Source of the DNA: Pedobacter sp. KBW06
Lineage (GTDB): Bacteria > Bacteroidota > Bacteroidia > Sphingobacteriales > Sphingobacteriaceae
NCBI RefSeq assembly: GCF_003852525.1
Contig: NZ_QAJL01000003.1
Location: forward strand, 737,343-801,342
Reading direction: 5' to 3'
DNA length: 64,000 nt
Part shown: positions 36,915 to 45,391 of the stretch, piece after piece
Numbering within the stretch: the stretch's first letter is position 1
How the letters are laid out: the number at the start of each line of letters is the position of its first letter
The notes under the pieces: generated by a model
Database searches by the model: none
Told to the model about the DNA's origin: nothing
What the model saw: the letters and a program-made list of their open reading frames with translations, nothing else
Translations under genes and position numbers: made by a program

Positions 36915-38331
36915 TTAAAAAGGCTGTGGCAATAGTCGCGTAATCTTTATTAAAATGGTGGTCTCCGGCAATCGTCAGCACCTTTAATCCGTTCTTTATA
37001 AATTTGTTTTTGATCGAATTCCCTTCTCCTGTACCAAAGATAGAAACCTGGTCAGCCGTTTTTATTTTCTTTATTTCGGCAATCACATCATATTTGTTTT
37101 TCGAACTGCCAAAATTAAGCAGATCGATCAGGTGAATCTCGAAGTCGGCCGTTACATCCGGAGAAAGAGAAATCACTGCTTTAAGATCATCCTTCAATTC
37201 CGCTGACAACCGGTTGGCTACAAAGGGAACAATGGAAGCACCGAAAGAATAACCTGCCAGGATAAAACTTTCTTTTCCCAGTTCCTCTTTATAATGTTGT
37301 ACCGCCTTAGCAATTTCCAGGCTACTATTTTCCGGAGTTTTTGCATTCCAAAAATATTTCTGTGCATCCAGACCAAGTACGGCAAGCCCTTTAGCCGCCA
37401 GAGCTTCAGCCAGCGACTGGTCAAATCCGGTCCAGCCTCCATCCCCGGAAATCATAAATACCATCGGCAGGCTGCTCTTTTTTGCAGCCGGGATCAGGAT
37501 TAAAGGCAGGTTTCCGGTATAAGGTTTAAGCTGTTTGTCGGCCATTGCTTTGTGTTCCATAGATTTTTGCTCGCTGAATGTCGGCGCGGCCAGGATTTTT
37601 TGAAAGGCAGTTTTCAATTCCGGCTGCCAGTCTGCCTGATTTAAAAAGCCGTGTCCCACTTTAGGTAAGGGAATCAGTTCGGTCATGGGCATCCCTTTCA
37701 GGAAAGCCGCAGAGGCATCAAATGGACAGGTCAGGTCTTTTTCCCCGTTTAAAACGATAAAAGGGGCAGTCAGGCTTTTCGTACTTTCCAGATAATAGGA
37801 AAACCCTTTTTTCAATACATGTAATGTCAGTCCATTTCCCCTGCACAAGGGCTTTTTAAGGTTGATATCCGGAGAAAAGCCCAGCGCAATTGCTCCTCTG
37901 AACGTATCCGGCGGTGCCTGTACCAGGGTTCCGTAGATCAGCACAGCTCCATAGGAATAACCCATTAGCACCGGTTTGTGGTAATTGATCAGTTTGTATT
38001 TCTTCTGCACCGATAAGCTTAATTCTTCGAAATCGGCCGCAGGATAAAGGCATGCCGCAGAGGCTTTAGACAAATAATAACCATAGTGGCGGGCATCAAT
38101 CCCAAGCACCAGTGCACCCTCTGCAGCCATATTTTTGGCCATCAGCACTACTGCATCTTTCCAGCCTCCGTCGCCGGAAACAAACAGCACCACCGAAGTC
38201 GGTGTATTTTCAGGATGGTAGACCGTAATTTTACCAAACTTCCCATAAGAAACATGGTCAATGACTTCATTAGAAAAAGCCGGAGCACGAAAAAGGATCA
38301 GCAACAGGGATATTGTTGTAAATAGTTTCAT
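36898..38331 (-). CDS. acvB: AcvB/VirJ-like protein, two serine-hydrolase domains (probable aminoacyl-phosphatidylglycerol hydrolase)
   Basis: The 477-residue secreted protein has a signal peptide and two tandem VirJ-type alpha/beta-hydrolase domains. Domain 1 has SGDGGW (52-57), nucleophile Ser126 in GYSYGA and His227 in VGHGF; domain 2 has SGDGGW (295-300), Ser362 in GYSFGA and a terminal DHHF. In Agrobacterium, AcvB is reported to hydrolyse lysyl-phosphatidylglycerol in the periplasm and is encoded with the synthase LpiA. Here the gene lies 4 bases behind an MprF-type synthase/flippase, the same pairing. Both domains keep their nucleophiles. The family call is firm; the substrate is inferred from context. 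Confidence 0.83.
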   Translation of the reverse strand: MKLFTTISLLLILFRAPAFSNEVIDHVSYGKFGKITVYHPENTPTSVVLFVSGDGGWKDAVVLMAKNMAAEGALVLGIDARHYGYYLSKASAACLYPAADFEELSLSVQKKYKLINYHKPVLMGYSYGAVLIYGTLVQAPPDTFRGAIALGFSPDINLKKPLCRGNGLTLHVLKKGFSYYLESTKSLTAPFIVLNGEKDLTCPFDASAAFLKGMPMTELIPLPKVGHGFLNQADWQPELKTAFQKILAAPTFSEQKSMEHKAMADKQLKPYTGNLPLILIPAAKKSSLPMVFMISGDGGWTGFDQSLAEALAAKGLAVLGLDAQKYFWNAKTPENSSLEIAKAVQHYKEELGKESFILAGYSFGASIVPFVANRLSAELKDDLKAVISLSPDVTADFEIHLIDLLNFGSSKNKYDVIAEIKKIKTADQVSIFGTGEGNSIKNKFIKNGLKVLTIAGDHHFNKDYATIATAFLKQVSE

Positions 38332-38335
38332 CTTT

Positions 38336-40924
38336 TTAGGGTTTAATGACCTTCGTTAATGCCGCCGGCACCTGTAATAAATCAAAATCATGGTCGTAAA
38401 TCAGATACCTGTTGTGCCATTCCGGAGAGAACTTATCCTTGGCGGCGCGCATTCCCTTATAATGAGAAAATGACCGGATCTTTTCGTAAGCAAATTTCAT
38501 AGACCTTTCGGGAAAATTATGAGGATCAATCAAGCCCGACATCGGGGCAAAGCCCAGGTTTACCGCAGCAAAGCCTTCTTCCTTCAGGTGCTTAAATAAG
38601 GCCACCATAATGAAATCTATGATTCCGTTCGGGGCATCAGCAGTTTTTCGGATCAGGTCGTAAGTGCTCTCACCTTTCACATAATCGGGAATCACATTCA
38701 GGAATGCCACGATCTTTTCTTCGCCATTTTCTACCGTAATGATCGTCTGTTCTTTCAATTCTTCCCAGCTAAACATTCCCTGGGAAAAGACAATTTCTTC
38801 TCTTTCTGTTCCTTCCAGCCATTCATCTGAAACAGATTTCAGCTTTTGCAGCAAACCATCCTTAATTGGTGCTTCATATACGCGGCTCTGGAAACCCTGA
38901 TCTGAAACTTTCTTCAGCGCATTGCGAATGGATTTTTTACGCCCTCCTTCCAGAGAAAAGCCAGGCAGGTCCAGAACGCCTTCCTGACCAAGGAACAGCT
39001 TTTTCTTTCCGGTAGAAAGAAAGTCTTCCAGACTTTCCTCGGGAACACGGTAATACAGGCTTTTCATTCCGCTTTCAAAACAATAGCGGTCAAAATCTTT
39101 GATAAAAGCCGTTCTGATGGCAGGATCACATACCGGACATTCCAGGACTACGGCAAAATTGCCTGCAATGCGATAGGCGACGAAACCTTCCAATGTCTCA
39201 CTCGTATAAATCAGCTTATCCCGATAGGTCTTAAAATAGTCTACCGCCGAATTTCCATATTGCTTTAGCAACTGCTTCGCCTGCTCAAATTCCGCTTCTT
39301 CCGTATCGCTTTTCAGCATGTATGGCCGGATGAGGGTATAGATTAAAAAGGCGATGGACAGGAAACCGCTGATGTTGATTGAATATAGAAAGCCCCGGGC
39401 AAAATGGTCCAGTGGCTCCAGGTCATTACTTCCGATCAGTACAAAATTCTCTAACGTATAACGGATGGATTGCGACCAGCTGAAGTCAATCCCGAAATGG
39501 TTTTTATCCAGAAAATAAAAGCCTAAGGTTCCATAGATGAGAATTCCCAGAATGCTCAGCAAGGTGGTTTGGATACCAAAAGACCTTAATCTCGAATTGT
39601 GTTTCACATAATACTCCTTTCTGGAGCCAATGAGGATCAGGATCACCATCAGGGAAAATCCTGCTTCTTCATAATCAATTGCCTTGGTGATGTGTCCGAT
39701 AAAGGAAAGCAGACAAAGTGCTAAACCAAAATACCAGGCCATCCGCAATCCTTTCAGCATAAATGCCGCCGTGACCAGCAGGAATAGCCCTGCCACCAGA
39801 ACAAAATAATTGGAGGCTGTAATGGCTTCCATAGGAATGAAATCTTTCAAAAACCTTAACCTTGCATGAATTGCCGGAGTAAGTACAGACACCACGTTGA
39901 CCACGCCAAGGAGCAGGAGAAACAAGGCAGGAACTACCCGCATTAACAGCTTATTGATCCTGAAAAGAAAACTCATTGCCCCCAGTATCATAGGAATCCA
40001 AAACTCCATGAAACGGTAAAGAAAAGTAATAGATACCGCTTCCGGTGCAGAATAGCCCAGACGGGTAAGGATAAAGGTCATGGAAGCTTCCACCGCTCCC
40101 AGTCCTCTTAAAAAAGGAGAAATGATCAGAAAAACGACTGCCACGATGTAGCTGATAATCGCAATGATCCAGGAAGCCGGGATGTTCAGCGCCAGCATGG
40201 CAATGTAAATATGAACGATCCCCACCACTTCAATCAGGCTGCTGTAGAGAAAAGTAGAGATGAAATGTTTCCGCTCAATCTTATTGCTCCTGAACTCAGC
40301 AGCATAAACTTCAATTACCGGAATATATTTAACGATAAAACGGTAAAAGCTTCCTTTATGGATCACGGAACGGTAAAGCAAATAGATTCCGGCAATGAGT
40401 AAGATCGCTGCAATCAACCCAAACCACTCACCATATCCGATGCTTCCCTGCAAAATCGCGTAGATAAATACAGGAATCGCGATCACCAGTACCGATAAGA
40501 TGCCTACAAATCCGTAAATGGAAGAAGCAAAATTAATCTGAGATTTGCTGACCCCCTTTTGTTCTATAGGACCGCTGAAAAATGCCAGAGAAGAAACTCC
40601 TCCGGCAGGTAAAAAGACGCTGACGAAATTACGTTTCAAATACAGCAGAGTACCATCTGCAATGGAAATCTTACTGGATACCGCTGCAAATGAGGAGCGG
40701 TACATCATGCCATGGACAAAAACGTAAACCACACTCAGGGCAATCCCTATGGATAACCAAAGCCATTGGGCAGTTACCAGCAATTGTTTGACCTGATGTA
40801 TTTCTCCGCGTTGCTGTTTAATGAACCAAATGATCAGTCCTATAAAAAAGAGACTGAATACATAACTGGATATAATTTTTCCATTTTCCCGAAGGAAAGG
40901 CACAAAGAATTTAAATCGCTTCAT
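38336..40924 (-). CDS. mprF: Lysylphosphatidylglycerol synthase/flippase, MprF type
   Basis: The 862-residue protein has an N-terminal membrane part with many helices (flippase and UPF0104-like segments such as RNFVSVFLPAGGVSSLAFFSGP, FLRGLGAVEASMTFILTRLGY) and a C-terminal DUF2156 GNAT-like domain from about residue 530. The latter includes EGGRKKSIRNALKKV, SDEWLEGTEREEIVFSQGMF, STYDLIRKTADAPNGIIDFIM and AVNLGFAPMSGL. It transfers an amino acid, usually lysine, from tRNA to phosphatidylglycerol and moves the lipid across the inner membrane, which lowers sensitivity to cationic peptides. The length fits the full bifunctional form. The amino acid used cannot be read from sequence. Confidence 0.92.
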   Translation of the reverse strand: MKRFKFFVPFLRENGKIISSYVFSLFFIGLIIWFIKQQRGEIHQVKQLLVTAQWLWLSIGIALSVVYVFVHGMMYRSSFAAVSSKISIADGTLLYLKRNFVSVFLPAGGVSSLAFFSGPIEQKGVSKSQINFASSIYGFVGILSVLVIAIPVFIYAILQGSIGYGEWFGLIAAILLIAGIYLLYRSVIHKGSFYRFIVKYIPVIEVYAAEFRSNKIERKHFISTFLYSSLIEVVGIVHIYIAMLALNIPASWIIAIISYIVAVVFLIISPFLRGLGAVEASMTFILTRLGYSAPEAVSITFLYRFMEFWIPMILGAMSFLFRINKLLMRVVPALFLLLLGVVNVVSVLTPAIHARLRFLKDFIPMEAITASNYFVLVAGLFLLVTAAFMLKGLRMAWYFGLALCLLSFIGHITKAIDYEEAGFSLMVILILIGSRKEYYVKHNSRLRSFGIQTTLLSILGILIYGTLGFYFLDKNHFGIDFSWSQSIRYTLENFVLIGSNDLEPLDHFARGFLYSINISGFLSIAFLIYTLIRPYMLKSDTEEAEFEQAKQLLKQYGNSAVDYFKTYRDKLIYTSETLEGFVAYRIAGNFAVVLECPVCDPAIRTAFIKDFDRYCFESGMKSLYYRVPEESLEDFLSTGKKKLFLGQEGVLDLPGFSLEGGRKKSIRNALKKVSDQGFQSRVYEAPIKDGLLQKLKSVSDEWLEGTEREEIVFSQGMFSWEELKEQTIITVENGEEKIVAFLNVIPDYVKGESTYDLIRKTADAPNGIIDFIMVALFKHLKEEGFAAVNLGFAPMSGLIDPHNFPERSMKFAYEKIRSFSHYKGMRAAKDKFSPEWHNRYLIYDHDFDLLQVPAALTKVIKP

Positions 40925-41011
40925 TATTTTTATAGGATAACCAGTACCTGATTTGAGATAAAGGTACGTCTTATCAGGATAAAAAAGATGAAGAAATCTT
41001 CATATAAATCC

Positions 41012-41461
41012 TTAAAAGGGAGCGTCTTCTATAAATTCGACCACCTCACCATTAGGGCTATAAACCAGGGAGTTATTGACGATTACCGGAGGGTTCCCCA
41101 ATGAAAGCCTCATGGGTTCAACACAGGATATTGCCCCTGCCTCCAGGCAACGTTTATAGGCTTCCTTCGCATTTTCTACACTCATGGCCAGGTGCAGTAA
41201 TGCGCCTGTACGGACCTCCTCTCCTTCTTCGGCAGCCCGCCCTTCTCCTGGTGCATTCGCCTGCCCGTCAAAAATCTCGATAAAGGTATTTCCATCCGAT
41301 GACTTCAGCATTGCCGCCTGCCGGATGTTGAACTCCGGTAAAGACCAGGTATGACTAACCGAAAAATCAAGCGCTTCGGTATAGAATTTTAAGGTCTGGT
41401 CAAAATCTTTCGCTCGGATCGCCAAATGGTGCAAGCCTTTAATTTTACTGCTATTTGTCAT
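41012..41461 (-). CDS. VOC family (glyoxalase-fold) protein
   Basis: The 149-residue protein has two beta-alpha-beta-beta-beta halves: GLHHLAIRAKDFDQTLKFYTEALDF with a metal-site His near the start, TFIEIFDG, LLHLAMSVENAKEAYKRCLEAG and NGEVVEFIED with a terminal Glu. Such proteins are metal-dependent lyases, dioxygenases or resistance proteins; the substrate is unknown. It is divergent from the HxlR regulator gene 72 bases away, so the regulator may control it. Confidence 0.88.
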   Translation of the reverse strand: MTNSSKIKGLHHLAIRAKDFDQTLKFYTEALDFSVSHTWSLPEFNIRQAAMLKSSDGNTFIEIFDGQANAPGEGRAAEEGEEVRTGALLHLAMSVENAKEAYKRCLEAGAISCVEPMRLSLGNPPVIVNNSLVYSPNGEVVEFIEDAPF

Positions 41462-41514
41462 AAGTCATGATATTTTTAACCAAATTTACAGCCTGTATAC
41501 CGCAGAAAGCGACA

Positions 41515-41530
41515 CTTACAAAATTGTAAG
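41515..41530. promoter_or_regulatory. Palindromic operator at the HxlR gene start
   Basis: CTTACAAAATTGTAAG is a perfect 16-bp palindrome ending 3 bases before the hxlR-family ATG at 41534. Its TTAC...GTAA form fits the dyads used by HxlR-type regulators, so autoregulation and control of the divergent VOC gene are likely (inference). Confidence 0.6.
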
Positions 41531-41533
41531 CAA

Positions 41534-41893
41534 ATGAGAAAGACCACTTCCACCAACTATGAGAATGAACAGACCCTGCATGAATTTTGCAGCGCAGCCT
41601 TTACTTTGTCTGTGATCAGTGGCAGGTGGAAACTCACGATCCTCGTTAAATTAATGGAAAGGGAGCTACGGTATGGCGAACTAAAACACGCCATTCCGGG
41701 CATCACAGAACGTGTTCTGGCTTTACAATTGAAAGCCCTGGAAGAAGATCAGCTCCTGCTGAAAATTTCGGATGATACTTCCGGACATTTACCCATGTAC
41801 AGCTTGTCTCCCCTTGGCCGAAGCCTGGAACCGGTGATCCGCAGTCTTTCCGCCTGGGGCACCACACATCAACCAATTCAAAACTGCAGATGA
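41534..41893 (+). CDS. HxlR-family winged-helix transcriptional regulator
   Basis: The 119-residue protein matches the HxlR domain: SAAFTLSVISGRWKLTILVKLMERELRYGELKHAIPGITERVLALQLKALEEDQLL (read over residues 19-73), then YSLSPLGRSLEPVIRSLSAWG. The usual family Cys near the N-terminus is present (Cys16 in EFCSAAF), where thiol sensing occurs in some relatives. The stop codon overlaps the ATG of the downstream Crp/Fnr gene by 4 bases. Confidence 0.9.
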   Translation: MRKTTSTNYENEQTLHEFCSAAFTLSVISGRWKLTILVKLMERELRYGELKHAIPGITERVLALQLKALEEDQLLLKISDDTSGHLPMYSLSPLGRSLEPVIRSLSAWGTTHQPIQNCR

Positions 41894-42471
41894 AAGATCC
41901 ATACCACAAAATATTAAACCTCTTTCCCGAATATGCGAATGCGGAAAATGCAGACAAAGCACTGATAGAGCGGCTCTTTCATCCGATTGAAATGAAAAAG
42001 GGAAGCTTGCTGGTTGAAGAAAATACCATTCCACAATATTTATATTTTATAAATACCGGCTTCGTCAGGGTCTATTACTATCATGATGGAGAAGCCATCA
42101 CCTGTCACCTCAATTGTCCGAACGGCTTTATCACCTCTTTTGGCAGCTTTATGGCGGAGACCAGGTCTACAGAAATTGTAGAATGTATTACCGCATGCTC
42201 CCTCCTTCGGATCAGCAAGAAGGACCTGGACCTTTTATATCAGCTGAGTCCTAAATGGGCAGAGGCCGGCCGCAAGATCTATGATCAGTCTATCGTTTAC
42301 AATGAACAACGGACCAGGGATATCCTGACCCTCTCTGCAGATCAGCGGTATTTAAAACTCCTGAATGAATCCCCGGAGCTGATCCAGCAAGTGCCACTGC
42401 AGATTATCGCCTCCTTTATCGGCATTAAGCCGGAAAGTTTAAGCAGGATCAGAAGACAGCTCATTTCCTAA
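41890..42471 (+). CDS. Crp/Fnr-family transcriptional regulator
   Basis: The 193-residue protein has a cyclic-nucleotide-binding-like beta-roll (RLFHPIEMKKGSLLVEENTIPQYLYFINTGFVRVYY, read over residues 29-64) and a C-terminal helix-turn-helix (VPLQIIASFIGIKPESLSRIRRQL). The phosphate-binding residues of true cAMP receptors are not conserved, as is common in Bacteroidota members. It is translationally coupled to the HxlR gene and lies 59 bases before an SDR gene on the same strand. Confidence 0.9.
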   Translation: MKDPYHKILNLFPEYANAENADKALIERLFHPIEMKKGSLLVEENTIPQYLYFINTGFVRVYYYHDGEAITCHLNCPNGFITSFGSFMAETRSTEIVECITACSLLRISKKDLDLLYQLSPKWAEAGRKIYDQSIVYNEQRTRDILTLSADQRYLKLLNESPELIQQVPLQIIASFIGIKPESLSRIRRQLIS

Positions 42472-42530
42472 CCCAGGTTAGGTAGATTAGAAATCAGGTG
42501 TCCGACCTTTGTTTGATAAAAAATAAACAA

Positions 42531-43544
42531 ATGGAAAATACACCTCTTTCTTTGGTTACCGGTGCCAACGGGCACCTTGGAAATAACCTGGTCAGGACCC
42601 TGTTGAATAAAGGAATTAATGTTCGCGCTTCTGTGCGTGACCTGTCCAACACCCTCCCTTTTAATGGATTAAAAGCAGCACTGGTAAAGGCCGACATTAC
42701 CGATAAAAAATCTATGATAAGTGCCCTTGAAGGGGTCCATACCTTTTATTCCGTAGGTGCTTCTTTTAAACTATGGGCTAAAAATCCGGTTAAAGATATC
42801 TACGATGTCAATATGGACGGAACCCGGCTTTGCATTGAAGCGGCAAAAGAAGCAGGCGTCAAAAAGATCGTCTATGTAAGTTCTATTGCCGCATTAGACT
42901 ATACCCATCTTCCTACCCGGGAAAGCAATGGCTACAATCCCGACCGCCGGAACTGGTATTACAATTCAAAAAATGACGGAGAAAAACTCGCCTTTGAACT
43001 CTCCGCAAAACATGGTATAGAATTGGTTTCCGTGATGCCTTCCGCCATGATCGGTCAGACTGCCTTTCCGCCATTGAGCGTCTCCTATGGTATCTTAAAA
43101 CTCGTTCTGAACAAAGAGATCCCGGTAGACACCAAAATTACCCTGAACTGGGTAGACGTTAAGGATGTGGCCGAAGGACTTTACCAGGCCGCGCAAAAAG
43201 GAAGAAACGGGGAGCGTTACATCCTCGCAAATGAACAATGTATGGGCATCCAGGAGGTGACTGCAATTGCTAAAGAATTATATCCCGAACTTGGGATTAA
43301 AATGCCTGCTTCCGTTCCAAAAGGCATATTGTATCTGATTGCCTGGCTGATGGAAATTAATGGCAAAATTAAAGGACAGGCCCCTTTATTATCGGTCACC
43401 GACCTCTCCATGTTCTCAGGTTTACAACAGAATTTCGACATCAGTAAGGCCCGTACAGAATTGGGTTTTAACCCCAAACCGCCGGGACAAATCGTTGTGG
43501 AATCGCTGAAATACCTGATGGATAACAAAGCCTTGTTTTTATAA
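42531..43544 (+). CDS. NAD(P)-dependent epimerase/dehydratase-like protein (extended SDR)
   Basis: The 337-residue protein has the Rossmann motif VTGANGHLGNNLVRTLL, VYVSSIAALD with the catalytic Ser, and the YNSKN Tyr-x-x-x-Lys pair (WYYNSKNDGEKLAFEL). LNWVDVKDVAEGLYQAAQKGRNGERYILANE is typical of dihydroflavonol-4-reductase-like SDRs. The substrate is unknown. A GTG at 42498 would add 11 residues; the ATG at 42531 is preferred because it leads directly to the dinucleotide-binding strand. Its stop codon lies in a perfect hairpin. Confidence 0.88.
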   Translation: MENTPLSLVTGANGHLGNNLVRTLLNKGINVRASVRDLSNTLPFNGLKAALVKADITDKKSMISALEGVHTFYSVGASFKLWAKNPVKDIYDVNMDGTRLCIEAAKEAGVKKIVYVSSIAALDYTHLPTRESNGYNPDRRNWYYNSKNDGEKLAFELSAKHGIELVSVMPSAMIGQTAFPPLSVSYGILKLVLNKEIPVDTKITLNWVDVKDVAEGLYQAAQKGRNGERYILANEQCMGIQEVTAIAKELYPELGIKMPASVPKGILYLIAWLMEINGKIKGQAPLLSVTDLSMFSGLQQNFDISKARTELGFNPKPPGQIVVESLKYLMDNKALFL

Positions 43545-43572
43545 TATTGCGGTCCTAAGGACCGCAATATTA
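43542..43572. terminator. Perfect 14-bp hairpin between convergent genes
   Basis: The arms 43542-43555 and 43559-43572 are exact complements with a 3-base loop. The first arm starts in the stop codon of the SDR gene and the second ends 10 bases before the DUF3347 stop. No U-tract follows on the + strand, so termination may be weak or the hairpin may protect the mRNA ends. Confidence 0.6.
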
Positions 43573-43581
43573 CCAGGAATC

Positions 43582-44136
43582 TTATTTAATCGTTTCTTTC
43601 ACTTCTCCGCAAGTCAACATAGATTCCCCGTAGTAGGGATTTTTAATATCCTTTTCATTACTCAACCAGGAAGCACCTTTATCGTTCATCGCCATTGGGC
43701 AATACTCTACATAGATTTCACCGGCATTAACGCCTGAGGCTTTCACTCTTTCAATAAAATCAGCACTCAATGCGGCAAAAGCAGTTCTCTGAACTTCAAT
43801 ATCCGCAGCATTGCTGATTTTGGCAGTCAAAGCCTGTAAAGCAGCTCCGTTTCCAAGTTCCTTTACCCCAAGTTCTATTGCCTGGGCAGCGACCTTTGCC
43901 TCCGCCACATCAGCAGCGATCAATGCCGTACTCAGCTTTAAATAATGCGGATAAACTGCATTTAGTTTATCGTCTTTCAGGCTCACACGACCAATTGCAG
44001 TTTTCGGCTCTTCTCTTTTTTCTGCTCCATGATTATGCCCTTCATGAGATTCTTCCGCAGGTTTCTGCGTATTTCCACATGCGGCAAATAGCGTTACTGT
44101 GGCGAACGTAAAGGCTAAATTTCTAACTGTTCTCAT
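43582..44136 (-). CDS. DUF3347 domain lipoprotein of the copper locus
   Basis: The 184-residue lipoprotein has a signal ending at FAACG (Cys20), then a His-rich stretch HEGHNHG that may bind metal. The DUF3347 domain follows: AVYPHYLKLSTALIAADVAEAKVAA and YVEYCPMAMNDKGASWLSNEKDIKNPYYGESMLTCGEV. The Cys-Pro-Met and Met-Leu-Thr-Cys pieces are suited to Cu(I). DUF3347 is often found at the end of CusB-like adaptors or next to them; here it is a separate last gene of the Cus operon, 24 bases after the second CusB. Confidence 0.88.
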   Translation of the reverse strand: MRTVRNLAFTFATVTLFAACGNTQKPAEESHEGHNHGAEKREEPKTAIGRVSLKDDKLNAVYPHYLKLSTALIAADVAEAKVAAQAIELGVKELGNGAALQALTAKISNAADIEVQRTAFAALSADFIERVKASGVNAGEIYVEYCPMAMNDKGASWLSNEKDIKNPYYGESMLTCGEVKETIK

Positions 44137-44160
44137 TCTTATTTGTTTAATAGTTTATAT

Positions 44161-45387
44161 TTATGCACTTATTTTAAGGCCTTCAGCAGGGTTTTTACCT
44201 TTCTTCAGGATGTATTCGCTGTATAACAGATAAGCCCCTGTTACCACCACCTGCTCCCCGTTCTGCAAGCCGGCCGTGATTTCCACCTGGTTGTAATTCT
44301 CCTGTCCGGTGCTGACCAGTTTTGGCTCAAAGCTGTCTTTGCCTTTTTTAATCCAGACATGCATTCCTTTTCCATCTCTGATCACGGCATCTACCGGTAA
44401 AGTCAGGACCTCAGTTTTGCTGCCGGAAGGCAGAAATACGTTGGCCTGGGCTCCGGGCTGCCATTGAAGGTTTGGATTTGGAATGCTTCCGCGAATCTGG
44501 GTCAGCTGTGTTCCGGATTGTAAGGCAGGGGTAATGAAACTGATGGTCATCTCCTGAGGCTGATCCTCCCAGCCCGGGATCACCACCTTTACCCGCTGCC
44601 CTTCTTTGATTCCTTTTGCTTCGTTGGGATATACATCGGCTTCCACCCATAAATTCCCATAACCCTCCAGTCGAAGAATAGGACCTCCTTCGGTCACATA
44701 CTGACCCTGATTTACGGAAAGTTCTGCTACCACACCACCCTCAGGGGCAAAGAAGGTGATGTATGGATTTTTTTTCTGTGTATGCTGCAATTGCTGCACC
44801 TGTGCAGCAGACTGCCCGTACAGCAACAACTTTTGCTTTGCAGATTCTACAATCTGTTTTTCTATTTTTTCTCCCGGAAATTGCTTTTCCTGTGCAATTG
44901 CCATCAGGTATTCCTGTTGTAAAGTAGCCAGTTGTTCGGAGTACAACTGATATAAGGGCTGTCCCTTTTTAACGGCTACGCCGGTTTCCCGGATGTATAA
45001 CTGTTCTATCCGGCCCGCAATGCGGCTGGAGATATAACTGCTCTGCTCCGGATCTACCGTTAAACGGCCATTGAGTTGTTTTGCGCCCGATAGGTTATTT
45101 ACACCAATTACCATGGTGGTAATATTGGCTAAGGCCTGACGTTTCTCATCTACTGTCAGCGCTTTTTCATTGCTGTTCTTTTCGAAAGGCACCAAATCCA
45201 TCCCGCAAATCGGACAGGTCGACATTTCGTCCTTAACTACCTGCGGGTGCATCGGACAGGTAAAAGTCTGTTTCTTTGCGGCCTTTTCTCCTCCGGCTTT
45301 CTTTTCTTCACTGCTGCAGGCGGCAATAAATACCGATGGAACCAGGGCAAGCAGGGCGAATTTTTGTATAAATAGTTTCCGTTCCAT
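44161..45387 (-). CDS. cusB: CusB-type periplasmic adaptor with heavy-metal-binding domain
   Basis: The 408-residue lipoprotein (FIAACS) carries an N-terminal HMBD (FTCPMHPQVVKDEMSTCPICGMDLVP, read over residues 42-67; metal ligands in CPMHP and CPICGM). The membrane-fusion core follows: YISSRIAGRIEQLYIRETGVAVKKGQPLYQLYS, an alpha hairpin and a second lipoyl half EGGVVAELSVNQGQYVTEGGPI. It links the RND pump to the outer-membrane TolC-like channel and may pass Cu(I)/Ag(I) to the pump. It is the second of two adaptor genes in a row. Confidence 0.92.
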   Translation of the reverse strand: MERKLFIQKFALLALVPSVFIAACSSEEKKAGGEKAAKKQTFTCPMHPQVVKDEMSTCPICGMDLVPFEKNSNEKALTVDEKRQALANITTMVIGVNNLSGAKQLNGRLTVDPEQSSYISSRIAGRIEQLYIRETGVAVKKGQPLYQLYSEQLATLQQEYLMAIAQEKQFPGEKIEKQIVESAKQKLLLYGQSAAQVQQLQHTQKKNPYITFFAPEGGVVAELSVNQGQYVTEGGPILRLEGYGNLWVEADVYPNEAKGIKEGQRVKVVIPGWEDQPQEMTISFITPALQSGTQLTQIRGSIPNPNLQWQPGAQANVFLPSGSKTEVLTLPVDAVIRDGKGMHVWIKKGKDSFEPKLVSTGQENYNQVEITAGLQNGEQVVVTGAYLLYSEYILKKGKNPAEGLKISA

Positions 45388-45391
45388 ATCC

